Origin: an uncultured Dehalococcoidia bacterium
Lineage (GTDB): Bacteria > Chloroflexota > Dehalococcoidia > Lucifugimonadales > UBA3495
Reading direction: 5' to 3'
DNA: 64,000 nt
NCBI GenBank assembly: GCA_958296225.1
Contig: OY282456.1
Span: forward strand, 2,666,001-2,730,000
Below, one piece after another: positions 50,546-59,584 of this stretch. The notes beneath the pieces are model-generated. The model was not told the origin of the DNA and did not search any database. It saw only the letters and a list, made by a program, of their open reading frames with translations. A program made the translations under genes and the position numbers. The stretch's first letter is position 1. Each line of letters starts with the position of its first letter.

Positions 50546-52945
50546 CTATTGCGGCAGTACGTAGGCCGCCGCAAAGGCCCCGAACTCGGTCACCCCGCCG
50601 GCGCAAACCCTCCGCCCCACGGCGTCATACTCCGCGCCCGACACCGCCTGCCAGGATGCGCCATCGTCTCCGGCGTCAACATAGCGCAGCAGCGTCAGCA
50701 GACGCTCCCCGGCCTCGTCCGCCAGCGCCCGCGCCACCGGCAGGCAGACGGTCAAGCCCGATGCCGGCACGTCTGCCGGCCCGGCGATGCTCACGATGGC
50801 TTGCGCGGCGCCGCTCCGGCCCAGGCTGTAGCCCGTGGCCGTCCGCGGCGCTCCATAGGCCGACGACACCCGTACCACGCCGTCCGCCGCCAAATCCGCC
50901 GGCACGGTTGCCGTTACGGTTACGCCCCAGCGCGCGCCCGGCTCCGTGACTACCGTCAGCGCCGGCGGGGGCGTGTCGCCAGCCTGCCGGCTGTCCCCGG
51001 TGTCCGTTACCGACACCAGCACGGAGCCGTAGCCGCGATTAGGCCCGTAGTGCGCCAGCGTCGCGCTTTCGTCCGTGCTATTGGCGTCGCCGGCGATGCT
51101 GATTTTCACTGTTTGCCACTGGTTCCAGTTGGCGGCGGTGAAAGTCAGCTCGGCGGGAGACGGGCTTACGTCCGGGTTGTCGCTGCGGATGCTGATTTTG
51201 GAACTGCCGGACGGCGGGCCGGCCAGCCGCACCCGGTAGCTGGCGGTATGGCCTTCCGGCAACGCAATGCGCCGGGCGTCAAACCGGATGTTCAGATTGT
51301 AGATGATGGGCGGCGCTTCCGGTTCCTCAGTATCCACCGGCTCCACGAGGCACACCCGCCCCTGCTGGCAAATGTCCTGGCCGTCGTACTTCAGCACCGG
51401 GTATTGGGAAGCGGTGCCGAAGTCCCACGGGTCATCGTTGCCGTCGGCATCTCCGGTGTCGGGGGCGCCGTCCACGTCCACATTCCAGTCGGCGTAGATG
51501 CCGGCATAGCCGGTGGGCCTCCGCAGCTCGGCGGTGGTTTTGCCCTCCCCGCCGGCGCTGCCGGACTGGCCGCTGGTTTCGCTGTTCCAGTAGCTGTTGA
51601 CCACATCCGCAGAATTGTCATTGGACAGATCGCCTACCAGGCCGCCGGTGTCGCTGCCGCTGCCGCTGCTGGCGACCGCGCCGGTGGCATAGGTGGCGTT
51701 GACCGCGGTGTTGCCAACCGCCATGGTCAGGCGCCCAATCAGGCCGCCCGCTTTGCTGTCGGCGCCGCTGGCGCTGACATCCCCGGTGGCGTAGCTGGCG
51801 CGCACGAAACTGCCGGAGCTAAATTCAATGCGACCCGCCAGGCCGCCCACCCGGGCCTCGGGGGCAGCGGAGGCGGCGTTCCCGCTGGCCCAGCTGCCGG
51901 TGATGGTGCCCCTACCGGACCCCACCAGACCGCCGGCAGCGCTCCCGGTCTGACCGATGACGCCGTCAGTGGGGGCGACGTTCCCGGTGGCGTAGATTGC
52001 CTGGAGGTAACCGTTGTTCTGCCCCACCAGGCCGCCGGCGTTGCTGCGACCGGCGTTGTCCGGGGTGACCGCCCCCGTGGCGTAGCTGTTGCGGATTGTG
52101 CCGGAGGGGCCGTTGAACCCGACCAGGCCGCCCAGGGAAATGGCGCCCAAGTTGCCCGGGACCAGGCTGCCCAGGGCAGTGGCGGCGCAACTGGCGTAGC
52201 TGTCGCTAACGGTTCCGCCGTTGAAGCCCAACAGACAGCCGACCGTGGCGCTCTGGTCGTTCTGGCTGTGGGTTACGGAGCCGGTGACATAGCTGCCGCT
52301 CACCGTGCCGTGGGGTTCAATGTACCCGGACAGCCCCCCGGTATCGCCCCATCCGGTGTCCATGCCGGTGCGTATGTTCGTGATGTTCACGTCCACTAGG
52401 CCCACATCCCGGATGACGCCGCCGGAGTGTCCGAACAGGCCGACATGGAAGCCGCCGTTGGTGGTACTGGTATTGAGGTTGATGGCCAGGTTGGCGATGG
52501 TGTGGTCATTGCCGTTGAATTCAGCGACGAACTGCACGGTAGTAGTCGCGGTGACGCCGATGGGCGTCCAGCCAACCCCGCCGTTGTAATACGCATCGTC
52601 GGTGCGGTCGCCGGCGTCGCCGGTGTCAAAGTCCAGGTCGTTCAACAGCTCGTAGCCGGCGCAGGTGGACTGGCAGCCCATCCCGGTGACGGGGTTGGGG
52701 TAGCCGGCGGCATACGCGGTGTTGTCGGTAGCGCTGTCTGCCGCGCCGTCGCCGTCCAGGTCGTAGCGGATGGCGTTGAGCTGGGCCAGCGAGGTGACGT
52801 CAATCAGGTTGTTGTTATTGGTGTCATAGTCGGTGGGACCTTGGGCGGACGCATCGCCGGCGCCGCCCAACAGGGCCAGGGCCAGCACGGCCAGCAGCAG
52901 CGAAACCAAGCCGGCCAATGTGATGCGGGTGCGGCGGCAGAGCAT
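50546..52945 (-). CDS. Secreted GLUG-repeat surface protein
   Basis: 799 residues; ATG at 52945 is chosen because the signal peptide begins right after it (ITLAGLVSLLLAVLALALL, then an ASAQG cleavage region). A calcium-dockerin-like start (YDTNNNNLIDVTSLAQLNAI) is followed by a series of GLUG-type repeats (GGLVGFNGPSGTIRNSYATG, GGLVGQNNGYLQAIYATG and similar) that should form a beta-solenoid. Near residue 520 a Calx-beta-like domain follows (IALPEGHTASYRVRLAG, VSPSPAELTFTAANWNQW), then an unrecognised C-terminal domain. No membrane anchor or sorting motif is visible at the C terminus. Probably an exported adhesin-like protein. The leader contains a poly-G tract instead of a normal ribosome-binding site. 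Confidence 0.82.
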   Translation of the reverse strand: MLCRRTRITLAGLVSLLLAVLALALLGGAGDASAQGPTDYDTNNNNLIDVTSLAQLNAIRYDLDGDGAADSATDNTAYAAGYPNPVTGMGCQSTCAGYELLNDLDFDTGDAGDRTDDAYYNGGVGWTPIGVTATTTVQFVAEFNGNDHTIANLAINLNTSTTNGGFHVGLFGHSGGVIRDVGLVDVNITNIRTGMDTGWGDTGGLSGYIEPHGTVSGSYVTGSVTHSQNDQSATVGCLLGFNGGTVSDSYASCAATALGSLVPGNLGAISLGGLVGFNGPSGTIRNSYATGAVTPDNAGRSNAGGLVGQNNGYLQAIYATGNVAPTDGVIGQTGSAAGGLVGSGRGTITGSWASGNAASAAPEARVGGLAGRIEFSSGSFVRASYATGDVSASGADSKAGGLIGRLTMAVGNTAVNATYATGAVASSGSGSDTGGLVGDLSNDNSADVVNSYWNSETSGQSGSAGGEGKTTAELRRPTGYAGIYADWNVDVDGAPDTGDADGNDDPWDFGTASQYPVLKYDGQDICQQGRVCLVEPVDTEEPEAPPIIYNLNIRFDARRIALPEGHTASYRVRLAGPPSGSSKISIRSDNPDVSPSPAELTFTAANWNQWQTVKISIAGDANSTDESATLAHYGPNRGYGSVLVSVTDTGDSRQAGDTPPPALTVVTEPGARWGVTVTATVPADLAADGVVRVSSAYGAPRTATGYSLGRSGAAQAIVSIAGPADVPASGLTVCLPVARALADEAGERLLTLLRYVDAGDDGASWQAVSGAEYDAVGRRVCAGGVTEFGAFAAAYVLPQ

Positions 52946-52952
52946 TATTCCG

Positions 52953-52962
52953 CCCCCCCCCC
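52953..52962 (-). promoter_or_regulatory. Ten-base poly-G tract in the ribosome-binding region
   Basis: Ten consecutive Gs on the coding strand end seven bases before the ATG of the GLUG protein, where a Shine-Dalgarno is expected. Homopolymers of this length slip readily, which could change translation. Whether it does so here is unknown. Confidence 0.5.
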
Positions 52963-53162
52963 GAACATTCGCACGGTCACGGTGTGTCTGGGCGTGATTA
53001 GCATTAGCGAGTCCTCCAAGCCGCAGTGGGTGCAGCGCGGCATCGATTGTTACACGGCATCGCGGCCAGCATTTTAGCACAAAGCCGGGGGACAGGACAG
53101 GGCCGGCGCCAAACCGCTAGCGTTCCGTTGCCGGCGGTCGGGGCTTTGCAAAGTCATTAAAG

Positions 53163-53185
53163 CCCTCTCCCCCTGTGGGAGAGGG
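53163..53185. repeat. Intergenic inverted repeat
   Basis: CCCTCTCCC and GGGAGAGGG pair with a five-base loop. It is the only clear structure in 52963-53500; that stretch and 53500-53962 show no gene I can support. CCCCC and GGGGG around GGCCGT near 53497-53512 make a second small hairpin. Confidence 0.6.
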
Positions 53186-53962
53186 GTAGCCCTCCCGCTC
53201 CGGCCTCCGCAAAACCCGCCGCCCTGACTTTGCGCCGGCCCACTGACAACCCCCCTTTGACAACAACGAACATCGGTACTATACTGCAACCTATCACGTG
53301 AATCCCAGTCCTGCCAGAGGTCAACCGGTCGTCAACGGCCAGTCAGCACAAAATCGCATACCGGCGTCGTGGAGACCCCTCGTCCAATGCTTACGCGAGT
53401 ACGGTCTAACCGGCCAACAGCGACTGCCACCGCGCTGCGTGGCTGCGCCCTCAAAGCGCAGTTCACGAACCATCGGAGCAAAACCTTGCGTAAATCCCCC
53501 GGCCGTGGGGGCTGACAATGACCGGTGACCTCTGGCCCGCACTCCCCATCTCGCCAACCGCCCGAACCCGATAGCCTGAACCGTAACCCCGACCATCTGA
53601 ACCAGCAAGGAGCATCGCCGGTGAACCCAGCCCACCACCTCACCGCCACCTCATCAGAGTAATAACCAAACCGCCTGAATTGCAACGCTGCCCGGCCCTT
53701 ACCGCGCGCCCGCTATATGATTGGTCATTGCGCGAACACCGTCAGGCGTTTGCGGCAATCCCGCCGGCGCCGAGCGGGCGGTTGGGCGCGGTCGTTAGCG
53801 CCGTAACGGGACTGCCGCGCTGCGCTCGCAATGGCCAGGTTGGCACGCCTGAGCGGCCGCCCCCGCCGGCCTCCGTGTATCACCTCAATCTGCATTCCTG
53901 TATAGTTGGCGCCAGCCAACAACCGCGCCGGCGGTGTCCCCGGCGCGCCGCCGGAGCCTGTT

Positions 53963-55228
53963 ATGACTACCTCTGCCCACGCCACAGCCGACCACGCCAC
54001 AGCCGAGCTGCAGCCCCTGCCCCTGGCCGGACTCCGCGTCCTCGACGCCACCCACATCGTCGCCGGGCCATACTGCGCCATGATTCTGGCCGATATGGGC
54101 GCGGAGGTCATCAAGATTGAACGGCCCGGCAGCGGCGACCGCGCCCGGGCCAACGACCCCTACATTGACGGCCCCGATGGCACCAGAGTCAGCGCCCGTT
54201 ATCTGGGCGTCAATCGCAACAAAAAGAGCGTGTCCCTGGACCTGCGCGACCCGGTGGGCAAGCGCGCCTTTGAGAACATGGTGCGCGTCTCCGACGTGCT
54301 GCTGGACAACTGGGGGCCGGGCGCGATGGAGCGGCTGGGGTTCGGCTATGCCCGGCTGAGCGAAATCAACCCCGCCCTGGTGTACGCCAGCATCACCGGC
54401 TACGGCGACAGCGACGGCTGGCGCGGCCCCTATTCCGACTGGCCGGCCAACAACCCCTGCGTCCAGGGCATGGGCGGCTGGATGGTGATGACCGGCGCGC
54501 CCGAAAGCGGCCCCCAGATGGTGGGCGACAACGTGGGCGATTCGGTGCCCGGCGTCTGGACGGCCCTGGGCGTGCTGCTGGCCCTGGAATCCCGCCGCAA
54601 AACCGGCCGGGGGCAGCACGTGGATATGGCGATGTACGACTGCATGGCGGCCCACACCACCAGCAGTATGCCCCTTTTCCAGGCCACCGGGCAGGTAACG
54701 ACCACCGCGCGGGAAAATATGTTTTCGGCCCAACTGACCCTCCGCGCCGCCGACGGCTACGTAGTGCTGGCCGGCGCCGGCGACGCCGACGACAAATGGC
54801 GCGCGATGTGGCAGCTTGCCGGCCGCCCCGAACTGGCCGACGACCCGCGCTACCTGGGCCGGGGCGTCACCGGCCCCTTCTACTTCAGCCACATCGTGCC
54901 GGCCATCGAGGAATGGTCACAAAACATTCCCAAGCGGGAGCTGAACCGGCATCTGCTCGACTGCGGCTTTTCCATGGGCATCGTCCAGGACACCGCCGAC
55001 CTGGACGCCTGCGAGCATCTGGCCGCCCGCAATATGTTCGTGGACAGCGGCGACACCTACGGCCGGCCCTTCCGCACCGTCAACACCCCGGTACGGCTCA
55101 CCGGCTGCGTCGATACGCCGGCCAACCCGCCGCCCACCCTGGGCCAGCACAACCGGGAAGTGCTGTGCAGCATCGGCGGACTGACGCCGGAGGAGGTGGC
55201 CCAGCTGGAAGCCGACGGCAAGGCATAG
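53963..55228 (+). CDS. Class III (CaiB/BaiF-type) CoA-transferase
   Basis: 421 residues from ATG 53963, with GGAG upstream. The family start LAGLRVLDATHIVAGPYCAM and ILADMGAEVIKIERPGSGD, with LGVNRNKKSVSLDLRDPVGK, is unmistakable. The catalytic Asp region corresponds to DVLLDNWGPGAMERLG, and YASITGYGDSDGW and DMAMYDCMAAHTT follow. Enzymes of this class move CoA between carboxylic acids; the substrate cannot be read from sequence. No acyl-CoA partner gene lies next to it. Its length is typical. Confidence 0.9.
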   Translation: MTTSAHATADHATAELQPLPLAGLRVLDATHIVAGPYCAMILADMGAEVIKIERPGSGDRARANDPYIDGPDGTRVSARYLGVNRNKKSVSLDLRDPVGKRAFENMVRVSDVLLDNWGPGAMERLGFGYARLSEINPALVYASITGYGDSDGWRGPYSDWPANNPCVQGMGGWMVMTGAPESGPQMVGDNVGDSVPGVWTALGVLLALESRRKTGRGQHVDMAMYDCMAAHTTSSMPLFQATGQVTTTARENMFSAQLTLRAADGYVVLAGAGDADDKWRAMWQLAGRPELADDPRYLGRGVTGPFYFSHIVPAIEEWSQNIPKRELNRHLLDCGFSMGIVQDTADLDACEHLAARNMFVDSGDTYGRPFRTVNTPVRLTGCVDTPANPPPTLGQHNREVLCSIGGLTPEEVAQLEADGKA

Positions 55229-55294
55229 GCCGGCTCAGGCTGGCAGCGCGGCAACCGGCCAGGACGGTTGATGATACAATGATTTTCGCTGATA

Positions 55295-55804
55295 ATGATT
55301 TTCACCGATGACGACCGCGCATCCTGGGCGTTTGTTGAAGGGTCGATATCCGTCAGCGCCAGCATACTGATTGCTGACGCCATTGCCCGATGCAACCGCT
55401 GCGCCGGTCTGCCGGTCATCGGTTTTTTCAAAAAGCTGACGGAGCAGGAGGACGGGGTGATAATAACGGGGATGGCCCTGCTGTTCCCCACCGCGTTCGC
55501 TTTCTACATGGGGGGCAAAATGGTCTTTGCAGCCTACAGAGAATACCGGAGCTGGCGCGACGCCAGGGAGGCCATGATTAGGCAAGCCGAAGCAGCGGCA
55601 CGCGCCAACGGTCTGGCGGAAGGGCGCGCCGAGGGTCTCGCCGAGGGTCTCGCGGAAGGTCTCGCGGAAGGTCTCGCGGAAGGTCTCGCCGAAGGGCGAA
55701 ATGAGGAACGAGACCGCCTGAGGCGCGAGTTCGCTGAGCAAGGCATATCCTTGCCGCCGGAAGCGGAACGCATCCTGTACGGCGAACCCGACGCGGACTC
55801 CTGA
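55295..55804 (+). CDS. Hypothetical membrane protein with LAEG repeats
   Basis: 169 residues from ATG 55295. A hydrophobic region near residues 50-72 (IITGMALLFPTAFAFYMGG) is probably a membrane segment. It is followed by a basic helical stretch and then LAEG repeated six times (about residues 110-134), encoded by a 12-base tandem repeat, and a C-terminal charged helix (EERDRLRREFAEQG). Similar AEG/LAEG tails occur in unrelated bacterial proteins and likely form a flexible helix. No function is recognised. Confidence 0.6.
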   Translation: MIFTDDDRASWAFVEGSISVSASILIADAIARCNRCAGLPVIGFFKKLTEQEDGVIITGMALLFPTAFAFYMGGKMVFAAYREYRSWRDAREAMIRQAEAAARANGLAEGRAEGLAEGLAEGLAEGLAEGLAEGRNEERDRLRREFAEQGISLPPEAERILYGEPDADS

Positions 55805-55949
55805 AACGCGGCAGCCAAAGAACATCACACTCCGGAGCGTTAACCACTATGCCCGCTTTCCAGGCCCCCCGGCACCGCCGACCGCCGGCCCGCATAGTAA
55901 ATTAACGGAGCGTAGGCCAAGTTTGACAGCCTGGGCAATACGGATTACC

Positions 55950-56462
55950 ATGCCACACGGAGTTTTACCCGAACGTAGCCCGCTCTGCGTCGCAATTGGA
56001 TTAGCTCTGACCTTGCTGGTTGCCGTTGTAGCAGTTGTGGTCGTCATTGAGCGTAACAATGGTCAGCCGGGATATTGGTTTAATTTATATCTCAATCATT
56101 CTCGCCTCAACCGCATACCCTGCGATGAATGGCCAACTTTAGAAGAGGCACAACATATCATTGAGCAGGGCGCAACTGTTGTCATGCAGTTGGAACGAAT
56201 GTCGCATTGTACTTTATCCAAGAAAATTTGTGCATTCGTGTACTTGATAGAGCAAGCTTATACGTGGAATGGTCAACTGCTTTTTAAGCAAAGAGAATGT
56301 CTTGGAAAAGTCAATTTGACTATTCAATACCTCGGAGCAGATAACAGAAAAGCGGTCGAGGAAGCAATTGGCGATGAGGAGTCTTTCTACGGTATCCTTA
56401 TAGAGATAATTCACAGGTATGAGCTTCCCATCGATAAATATGAATCTCCGGTAGGACAATAA
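55950..56462 (+). CDS. Hypothetical single-span protein, low GC
   Basis: 170 residues from ATG 55950; TTG 55923 would add nine residues and has AGG nearby. One N-terminal transmembrane helix (VAIGLALTLLVAVVAVVVVI) is followed by a soluble domain with CDEWPTLEEAQHIIEQGATV and VYLIEQAYTWNGQLLFKQRE. GC is clearly lower than in the flanking genes, which suggests recent acquisition. It ends eight bases before hisS. No family recognised. Confidence 0.6.
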   Translation: MPHGVLPERSPLCVAIGLALTLLVAVVAVVVVIERNNGQPGYWFNLYLNHSRLNRIPCDEWPTLEEAQHIIEQGATVVMQLERMSHCTLSKKICAFVYLIEQAYTWNGQLLFKQRECLGKVNLTIQYLGADNRKAVEEAIGDEESFYGILIEIIHRYELPIDKYESPVGQ

Positions 56463-56470
56463 TTATTGCC

Positions 56471-57727
56471 ATGCCTACTTTCCAGGCCCCCCGGGGCACC
56501 GCCGACCGCCTGCCCGTCGAGCAAAAATACTGGCGCTACATTGAGGCCCACGCCGCCGACGTAGCCCGTCGCTTCGGCTACGGCCGCATTGACAGCCCTA
56601 TGTTTGAGGATGCCGGCCTGTTCGTCCGCGGCGTCGGCGAGGGCACCGACATCGTGGAGAAGGAGATGTACGTCTTTGAGGACCGGGGCGGCGACCTGCT
56701 CACTCTGCGCGCCGAAGGCACGGCTCCGGTCTGCCGCGCCTACCTGCAGCACGGGTTGCACAACGGCCCTCAGCCGGCGCGCCTCTACTACCTCTGCCCG
56801 GTGTTCCGCTACGAACGCCCCCAGGCCGGCCGTTTCCGCCAGCACCACCAGTTCGGCGTCGAGGCCATCGGCGACCCTGACCCCTCCGTAGATGCCGAGG
56901 TCATCGAGCTGGCCTGGACGTTCATGCACTACATCGGCCTGCAAGACATCACCCTGCTCACCAACAGCATCGGCGACGGCCAGTGCCGGCCGGAGTACAT
57001 CGCCGCCCTGCAATCCTACTATCAGGCTCAGAGCGGCCACCTGTGCCCGGACTGCAAGGAGCGGCTGGGCCGCAATCCCTTGCGCCTGCTGGATTGCAAG
57101 GTTGAAACCTGCCGCAGCCTGGGCGAGGACGCGCCCAAGTCGGTGGATTGCCTGTGCGCCGGTTGCGAAGCCCACTGGGGCCGGGTGCAGTCATATCTGA
57201 CGGCAGCGGGCATTCCCAACCGGGTTGACCACCGGCTGGTGCGGGGCCTGGACTACTACACCCGCACCGTGTTCGAGATACAGCCCGCCGTTGAGGGCGC
57301 GCAATCCACCATCTGCGGCGGCGGACGCTACGACGGCCTCATCGAGCAGCTGGGCGGGCGGCCCACCCCCGGCATCGGCTTCGGCAGCGGCATTGAGCGT
57401 CTGGCCCTGAACCTGCAACGAGCCGAAACCCCGGTTCCCGACGAACCCGCGCCGCAGTACCTCATTGCCACCATCGGCGAGGCGGCCCGGATTGAAGGCG
57501 TGCGGTTGGCCCGCCGGCTGCGGAACGCCGGCGTCGGCGCCATCCTTGCCAACGGGGGCCGCGCCCTGCGCGGCCAGATGCGCCAGGCCAGCGCCCTGGG
57601 CGTCGCCAACGTCCTGATTCTGGGGGACGACGAGGTTCGCGATGGCACGGTGGTCGTGCGGGATATGCAGGCGTCCGGCCAGGAAACCGTCGCGGTGGCA
57701 TCGTTCCTGGACAACGCCGCCGGGTAA
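56471..57727 (+). CDS. hisS: Histidyl-tRNA synthetase
   Basis: 418 residues from ATG 56471. Class II motif 1 is in the N-terminal part (MPTFQAPRGTADRLPVEQKY), motif 2 is LTLRAEGTAPVCRAYLQHG, the histidine-specific segment is RGLDYYTRTVFEIQP, and motif 3 is TPGIGFGSGIERLALNLQ. A C-terminal anticodon-binding domain follows (ARRLRNAGVGAILANGGRAL). It charges tRNA-His in the cytoplasm. Length is normal for the family. No Shine-Dalgarno is obvious before the start. Confidence 0.95.
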   Translation: MPTFQAPRGTADRLPVEQKYWRYIEAHAADVARRFGYGRIDSPMFEDAGLFVRGVGEGTDIVEKEMYVFEDRGGDLLTLRAEGTAPVCRAYLQHGLHNGPQPARLYYLCPVFRYERPQAGRFRQHHQFGVEAIGDPDPSVDAEVIELAWTFMHYIGLQDITLLTNSIGDGQCRPEYIAALQSYYQAQSGHLCPDCKERLGRNPLRLLDCKVETCRSLGEDAPKSVDCLCAGCEAHWGRVQSYLTAAGIPNRVDHRLVRGLDYYTRTVFEIQPAVEGAQSTICGGGRYDGLIEQLGGRPTPGIGFGSGIERLALNLQRAETPVPDEPAPQYLIATIGEAARIEGVRLARRLRNAGVGAILANGGRALRGQMRQASALGVANVLILGDDEVRDGTVVVRDMQASGQETVAVASFLDNAAG

Positions 57728-57838
57728 GGGTACGCCGGCGTCCGCCGCGCCGGGGCCGGCCCGGTGGCCGGCTGGGGCGTTGTTTATTGAATTGCGCCCA
57801 AATTGGAACAAATTTCCAAAAAACTGACAGCTCTTTCA

Positions 57839-57866
57839 TTGACAGCGAACAATAGTTTGTTAGAAC
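57839..57866 (+). promoter_or_regulatory. Sigma70-like promoter
   Basis: TTGACA (57839-57844) and TAGAAC (57861-57866), 16 bases apart, lie 50 bases upstream of the start at 57916. Confidence 0.4.
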
Positions 57867-57915
57867 ATAGGCTCAAAACAAACGCGCTTTACCCGGCGCG
57901 ACAGGAGCAAGAACG

Positions 57916-58221
57916 ATGATGACCCACAGCGCCAGCATTATGGCCGAGACCACCGCCGTCGCCGCCACTCCCATTCCCGACTGCGGACGCAAGATTGGCT
58001 ACCGCGGCTACCTGATTCACGGCGAGATTCCGTCCATCTGCTATATCATCTACGGACGCAACGATTTCGGCCAGCTCGCCGAGCTGGGCACGGTATCCGG
58101 TTTCACCGAGGCCATGGGCTGGGTTGACCGCCACATCGCCGAAATGGAGGGGATGCTCCCGGTGGATGCTCCCACCCCGCCGGCCGCGCCGGCCCTGGCC
58201 CGGCTGCCCCGGGCGGCCTAG
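57916..58221 (+). CDS. Hypothetical small protein
   Basis: 101 residues from ATG 57916 (or 57919), with AGGAGC upstream. The core is YRGYLIHGEIPSICYIIYGR and LGTVSGFTEAMGWVDRHIAE, then a Pro/Ala tail. The IYGRNDFGQLAELGT segment suggests a small alpha/beta fold. No family recognised. It lies 69 bases before the next small gene and probably shares its promoter. Confidence 0.65.
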   Translation: MMTHSASIMAETTAVAATPIPDCGRKIGYRGYLIHGEIPSICYIIYGRNDFGQLAELGTVSGFTEAMGWVDRHIAEMEGMLPVDAPTPPAAPALARLPRAA

Positions 58222-58290
58222 CCCCGGGCGTCCGGCACTCCAGACCCACACCGAAAAGCTGCCCGGCCCATCCGTAAAGGAGCAGAACCG

Positions 58291-58809
58291 ATGAGCGACC
58301 GGAATACCGCCAGGCATTACGAGGCCGTTTGGTGCGACGACACCGACGGGCTGCCCGCCATCCTGGACGATTACGCCGCGCGGGGCTGCCGGGTGCGCTT
58401 CGTCATCCCCGGGTGGCCCCGGCTGCTGGTCATTGCCGACGCCTGGACGGGGGACTACAGCTACGATGACAGCGGGATTGACCCGGTCGCAACAGCCCTG
58501 CTGGAGAGCCCGGACTTCCAGGAACTGGCGCAGGAGCTCGGCTATTGCCGGAACGGGGCCAGGTACCGGTCGCAGTGGTGCGACGACGCCGCAAGCCTGT
58601 CCTACGTCCTCAACAAACACGTCGCGCAAGGCTACCGGCCCAAGTTCGTAACCTCGCACGGCTCCCGGATACTGGCCATCTCGCAAGTGTCCCACGACGG
58701 CTTTATCGCAATCCCGCCGCATCTGATGGATGATGAAGGCGAAATCTTTACGGAGCACCCCGACTTTCACGCCCTCGCCGTCGCGGCCGGCTACCGCCGC
58801 ATCCATTGA
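58291..58809 (+). CDS. Hypothetical protein of two similar halves
   Basis: 172 residues from ATG 58291, with AAAGGAGC upstream. Residues 5-55 (YEAVWCDDTDGLPAILDDYA, CRVRFVIPGWPRLLVIAD) and 90-135 (YRSQWCDDAASLSYVLNKHV, YRPKFVTSHGSRILAISQ) are clearly repeats of one unit with a conserved WCDD. This suggests an internal duplication giving a two-lobed protein. No family recognised. Confidence 0.65.
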   Translation: MSDRNTARHYEAVWCDDTDGLPAILDDYAARGCRVRFVIPGWPRLLVIADAWTGDYSYDDSGIDPVATALLESPDFQELAQELGYCRNGARYRSQWCDDAASLSYVLNKHVAQGYRPKFVTSHGSRILAISQVSHDGFIAIPPHLMDDEGEIFTEHPDFHALAVAAGYRRIH

Positions 58810-58858
58810 CCGGACTCCGGTGACAGGACTCCGGCGCCGCCCGCAATCTAAATCGTCA

Positions 58859-59584
58859 ATGTCCGGCAGTACCGAAATGACCCGAACCATTGCCTACCGC
58901 AGTGTGGTGGATTTGACCCACCCCATCCATCCGGGCATCCCGCTCTGGCCGGGCGACCCGCCCGTGCGCTTCCGGCCCACGGCGACCATTGGCAGCGACG
59001 GGTACTTCCTGCGACGGTTCAGTATGGGCGAACACAGCGGCACGCATCTGTCATCGCCGGCGGCTTTCTACCCGGACGCCGCCGGCCCCGCTGACCTGCC
59101 CGCCGCGGCCCTGATTGCCCCCGCCGTCGTCATTGACGTCAGCCGGCCGGCCGCCGCCAACCCCGACTACGCCCTGACCCGGGACGACATCGCCGGTTGG
59201 GAACGCCGTTATGGGCCGGTTCCGGCGGGTTCCATCGCGCTGCTGTTCACCGGCTGGCAGCAGTACTGGAGCATCCCGGAGCGGTTTATCAACGCCGACG
59301 CCAACGGCGCGATGCATACCCCCGGCTTTGGCCGGGACGCCGCTCGCATCCTGCTGGACGAACGCGGCGTCGCCGGCCTCGGCAGCGACGCGCCCGGCAT
59401 CGACCCCGGCGCCGATACGGAGCTGACTATCAGCAGGATGGCGCTGGCCCGGCCCCGGCTGGCCCTGGAATGTCTCAACAATCTGGACCTGCTGCCGCCC
59501 ACCGGGGCCACCGTCGTTGTGGGGCGGCTGCCCCTGGCCGGCGGCAGCGGTTCCCCGGCATCCGTGCTGGCGTTGGCGCCTTAA
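58859..59584 (+). CDS. Cyclase-family (kynurenine formamidase-like) hydrolase
   Basis: About 241 residues from ATG 58859 (ATG 58877 is also possible; neither has a strong ribosome-binding site). The family opening VDLTHPIHPGIPLWPGDPP and GEHSGTHLSSPAAFYPD are recognisable. The usual metal-binding motif is HxGTHxDxPxH; here the Asp is Ser and the last His is Ala, so metal binding may differ. GSDAPGIDPGAD near the C terminus matches the family's TDT/GID-type segment. Substrate is unknown. Its stop overlaps the stop of the minus-strand gene that follows. Confidence 0.8.
   Translation: MSGSTEMTRTIAYRSVVDLTHPIHPGIPLWPGDPPVRFRPTATIGSDGYFLRRFSMGEHSGTHLSSPAAFYPDAAGPADLPAAALIAPAVVIDVSRPAAANPDYALTRDDIAGWERRYGPVPAGSIALLFTGWQQYWSIPERFINADANGAMHTPGFGRDAARILLDERGVAGLGSDAPGIDPGADTELTISRMALARPRLALECLNNLDLLPPTGATVVVGRLPLAGGSGSPASVLALAP

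Noticed and set aside
50522..52399. 625-codon plus-strand frame opposite the GLUG protein
   Set aside because: Antisense to a gene with signal peptide and repeats; composition is typical of reverse frames in high-GC DNA.
53298..53962. Possible genes in the gap before the CoA-transferase
   Set aside because: Frames on both strands are short, overlap each other and have no ribosome-binding site or family motif.
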